Assembly (NCBI RefSeq): GCF_000013045.1
Contig: NC_007677.1
Span: 2,666,001-2,730,000 of the forward strand
Length of the DNA: 64,000 nucleotides
Direction: 5' to 3'
Source: Salinibacter ruber DSM 13855
GTDB taxonomy: Bacteria; Bacteroidota; Rhodothermia; Rhodothermales; Salinibacteraceae
In this document: in pieces, positions 61,228 to 64,000 of the stretch
Numbering within the stretch: position 1 is the stretch's first letter
Layout of the letters: each line of letters opens with the position of its first letter
Made by a program: the position numbers and the translations under genes
Notes under the pieces: model-generated
Databases searched by the model: none
The model's input: the letters and a program-made list of their open reading frames with translations, nothing else
What the model was told of the DNA's origin: nothing

Positions 61228-63996
61228 TTACCTCACGACAACCATCTTGCGGGTCTTCGTGAACTCGTTCCCGCTCACGCGAAGGAAGTACGTGCCACTG
61301 CTCCAGCGGCTTGCGTCCACGGTCAAAGTAGCAGGCGTGAGGGCCTCTAGGTCTCGACGATCTTGGTACAAACGTCTTCCGAGAGCGTCGTAGACTTCTA
61401 TCGTCACAGACTGACCAGTCTGTGCCGTCACGTCGAGCGTTGCGGTGCTCCGAACGGGATTCGGATACGGACCCAGAGCAAAGGCCGACTCCTCCAACTC
61501 AATCTGCTTGGACTCAGCTTGGCTCGTGAGGCTGTTGCCCTGTTCGTCGATCGACACCACGCGGTAGTTGTATTTGCCAGGGACTTGCCGCTCGGCCCGA
61601 AAGCTGGTCCGATCTGTTGTCCCCACAGATTCAAAGGGTCCTTGCCGACCCTTCTGCCGCTCTATCCGGTATGTGAAGCCTTTCGTTCCCTGCGGCGTGC
61701 TCCACGAAAGCTCAACCGGACGACGTCCCGATTCGTCTTTCATGCCTTCTGTGGCACTGAGCTCCTGCACGTTGAGCGTGTCGGTTGCGATAACCGAAGT
61801 GCCTTGCGTGCCGTCGGCACGCGTCCATCGCACCCGGAAGGAAAAAGCACCAAGACCGAGTCCCTCAAGCCGCACCGGAGGAGCATCGACCGATTTCACC
61901 GCTTCAAACTGCCCATTGAAGTAACGCCGCTGCACTTTGTAGTTCTGGATGCTGACATCGGGATCCACCTCCCAGGAAAGCGTCACCGCTCCACTCCTTG
62001 AATTCTCAGCGGTCGCCTGCAGCCCTGTCAGTACAGGATCCGGTACTGCGTCTGGTCCCTGCACAAAGCCCGCTCCGCTCCACGGGTCACGCCCCGATCC
62101 GATCTGCTGAAGCGTGTTGGTGCGGTCAGCGCGCTCTGTCACGTCCGCCGCGGTCGACTCCAGGCGGTCGTACACGCCGGCCGGGGCCAGGCCGGGACGC
62201 GCCTGCCGAATCAGTGCCCCGATGGCCGCTACGTTCGGCGCCGCCGCCGAGGTGCCAAAGAAATTCGGATGTGGATCCGGGTCGACTCCTCCAAGGGCCG
62301 TGTCCGAGATGTCGCTCCCGAAGAACGTGTTGTCGATTCCATCGGTGCCCGTCACGTCTGGCTTTTGCCGAACCTTCGGGGTGGCCCGGCGGCTCCCGTC
62401 TTGGTTGAAGAGCAGCGGAATGCCGCCCTTCGAGGAGAACGACTCCAGAATCGCTGGATCGGCGTCCGAGTCGTAAGCGGACGTGAAGAAGAAGGGGGCG
62501 GCGGCGACTGCCATGGCCCCTTCCGCCATCGGGTGACCGTACACCGTCGGGCCAAGCGTGTCGTACTCCTGAATGGCATAGCCGCTGCCACTGTACACGT
62601 ACTTGACTTCCTCCGGGTCGGGCCCGCCAGCTTTCTCAATCACCAAGTCGAGCGTCTGGGCACTGCCCGTCTCGTTGGTGTAGTCAATGCTCTCGAGTGG
62701 AACACCAGTCTCGATGTTATTGCCAATCGACTCCGCAACGATGGTGCCGGTCTCGTCGACCAGCGCCACGTCAATGTCCGTATCGGCCCCGTCCGATCCA
62801 TCGACGATAGATGAAGGGTCGGTCCACTGAAAGGAAAAGATGCGAAAGTTGCCACCCGCCTCAAGGGTAATCTCCTGGCGGGTGTCCGTCCCACTCGAAG
62901 GGTCGAAGTCGTGGGCATCGGACGAACTGTTGATGACGCCCGGCTCCCCGGAATCTCGGAACGGTGCCTCATAGGAGTTCTGCCCATCGTTCCCGGCGGA
63001 GGAGAAGTAGGGAATACCCTCATTCTGCACTACGTCGTCAACCGCATTTGAGACGGGACCGTCCTGGTAAAACGGCTCGAGGTTGTACCCTACGTCATCA
63101 ACGATCACGGTGCAACCGGCATCGGCCAGGTCCCGGATCCCTTGGGCGAAGATTCCAATTCCTCCGAAGGCCGTATGGAAGCCCAGCTCCGCCCCAGGCG
63201 CGATGTCGTGGATCAGTTGCAGCATTGCCCGCCCCTCGTCACTTCCATCCGCCCCTCCTTCTTGCACCACGTCGACCGGAGACGTATTTCCCTCTGGGTT
63301 GCCCGGTCCCGGGAGATCTCCTGACTGGATGTCTCGGCTCGCCTGCCCGCGGGCATCGTAGCTGTCGGACAGGGCGCAGATCTTCTGCCCGCTTCCGTCG
63401 AGGTTTCTCGTTTCTCGTACCGCTACGGTAGCATGGGACGTGTCTGCCTCCGAGCCGACGCTTCCAGTGTGCGTCCGCACGTGAGCTGGGAGCATGCCCT
63501 GAAGGGCGTCCAACTGCGCCGCGTCTCCGAGCGCCCCAATCGGAAGTTTTCCCGATACCACATCTCCTGCCGATGCCCCGTTCTCCAACCCCAGTCGACG
63601 AAGCTCAGCATACAGCCGGTCCGTTTCGCCTACGGCAATGGCGTTAACGGACACGGACTCACCGTCCGGAGAAATGGGCGATTGCACTCGGCTCCGAATC
63701 TGCCCCACGTCCTCTTGCCTTTTCGCGATCGGCTGCACGGATTGTTCTCGAATCGACCGCACTCCGGCTGCTCCGGCGGCTTGCTGCTGCTCGTACAGCA
63801 AAGCCAACTCCGACCCGATCTTCACCAGGGGCCCATTCTTACCAGTCCCGTCTGGTCCAGTGATCCCCCTCCGGGCCGCCCGCATGACAGAAGTAGATAT
63901 TCCTTCTGTATCGAGCATGCCCACAGCACGAGGGTTTTCGGGATCGTCCTGTCCGGCAGCCGGGACCGTCCCGAAAAGAGCGATCCCCAAGAGCAC
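61228..63996 (-). CDS. Secreted S8-like serine peptidase with T9SS sorting domain, start possibly beyond the window
   Basis: The frame of at least 922 residues has ICALSDSYDARG (putative catalytic Asp), DEGRAMLQLIHDIAPGAELGF, CTVIVDDVGY, YFSSAGNDG (oxyanion Asn) and FFGTSAAAPNVAAIGALIRQARPG (catalytic Ser). Where subtilisins have HGTHVAG it has SDEGRAML, so the catalytic histidine is absent there. Two or three fibronectin-type segments follow (about 680-830), then FALGPYPNPVRSTATLDV...VYDALGRRLY...GTYFLRVSG, a type IX secretion C-terminal sorting domain. It is likely exported to the cell surface. The GTG at 63996 may not be the true start, since the signal peptide looks short. It is convergent with gyrA. 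Confidence 0.82.
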   Translation of the reverse strand: MLLGIALFGTVPAAGQDDPENPRAVGMLDTEGISTSVMRAARRGITGPDGTGKNGPLVKIGSELALLYEQQQAAGAAGVRSIREQSVQPIAKRQEDVGQIRSRVQSPISPDGESVSVNAIAVGETDRLYAELRRLGLENGASAGDVVSGKLPIGALGDAAQLDALQGMLPAHVRTHTGSVGSEADTSHATVAVRETRNLDGSGQKICALSDSYDARGQASRDIQSGDLPGPGNPEGNTSPVDVVQEGGADGSDEGRAMLQLIHDIAPGAELGFHTAFGGIGIFAQGIRDLADAGCTVIVDDVGYNLEPFYQDGPVSNAVDDVVQNEGIPYFSSAGNDGQNSYEAPFRDSGEPGVINSSSDAHDFDPSSGTDTRQEITLEAGGNFRIFSFQWTDPSSIVDGSDGADTDIDVALVDETGTIVAESIGNNIETGVPLESIDYTNETGSAQTLDLVIEKAGGPDPEEVKYVYSGSGYAIQEYDTLGPTVYGHPMAEGAMAVAAAPFFFTSAYDSDADPAILESFSSKGGIPLLFNQDGSRRATPKVRQKPDVTGTDGIDNTFFGSDISDTALGGVDPDPHPNFFGTSAAAPNVAAIGALIRQARPGLAPAGVYDRLESTAADVTERADRTNTLQQIGSGRDPWSGAGFVQGPDAVPDPVLTGLQATAENSRSGAVTLSWEVDPDVSIQNYKVQRRYFNGQFEAVKSVDAPPVRLEGLGLGAFSFRVRWTRADGTQGTSVIATDTLNVQELSATEGMKDESGRRPVELSWSTPQGTKGFTYRIERQKGRQGPFESVGTTDRTSFRAERQVPGKYNYRVVSIDEQGNSLTSQAESKQIELEESAFALGPYPNPVRSTATLDVTAQTGQSVTIEVYDALGRRLYQDRRDLEALTPATLTVDASRWSSGTYFLRVSGNEFTKTRKMVVVR

Positions 63997-64000
63997 AAAG

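Overview
The window reads as chromosome of an extremely halophilic, Salinibacter-like member of the Rhodothermota/Bacteroidota. The evidence is high GC, acidic proteins, SusC/SusD outer-membrane pairs, DUF4249, GWxTD and DUF2064 proteins, a type IX secretion (T9SS) sorting domain, HPr kinase, gyrA with Ser83/Asp87, and start codons mostly without Shine-Dalgarno sequences. I see no tRNA, rRNA or CRISPR array.

Layout. 1-3.7 kb: the edge of a DUF2470 gene, a thioredoxin/TPR chaperone (CnoX-like), a thioesterase, and a two-gene unit pairing an MTA phosphorylase-like enzyme with a methylthioribose-kinase-like protein. 3.7-17.6 kb: envelope and export genes, namely a TonB-dependent receptor, a probable heterodimeric ABC exporter split around ribonuclease Z, a cyclic-nucleotide-domain protein, an Omp85/TamA-like protein and an M23 peptidase. 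17.9-22.6 kb: housekeeping genes hprK, moxR, fmt, ftsY and pgsA on the minus strand. 22.9-33.6 kb: a TonB receptor with its DUF4249 lipoprotein, a fasciclin lipoprotein, and a first SusC/SusD cluster.

34.1-43.2 kb: a visibly lower-GC block with a GWxTD protein and a second SusC/SusD/lipoprotein cluster. It is bracketed by two copies of an MGMT-like gene that share 272 bp with one mismatch. 43.4-46.6 kb: murB, an IS4-like insertion sequence with 15-bp inverted repeats and a 9-bp target duplication, and a small toxin-antitoxin pair. The transposase and the toxin each carry an in-frame TGA where a tryptophan is expected. 46.6-50.5 kb: an ADP-ribosylglycohydrolase and the cytochrome c maturation genes ccmB-ccmC-ccmD-like-ccmE, with CcmE of the cysteine (CxxxY) type. 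50.5-64 kb: mgtE, rsmA, a VWA protein, a TPR protein, ddl, pyrC, gyrA and an atypical subtilisin-fold secreted protease.

Two patterns are not explained by gene content. First, at least six intergenic loci hold paired inverted arrays of degenerate short units (TTGAACG-like, TACTGCGTATT-like or GGATGGAAGG-like). They tend to sit directly against stop codons and can fold into long imperfect hairpins. Second, both SusC/SusD clusters share one plan: susC, hairpin, susD, hairpin, lipoprotein, terminator-like hairpin.
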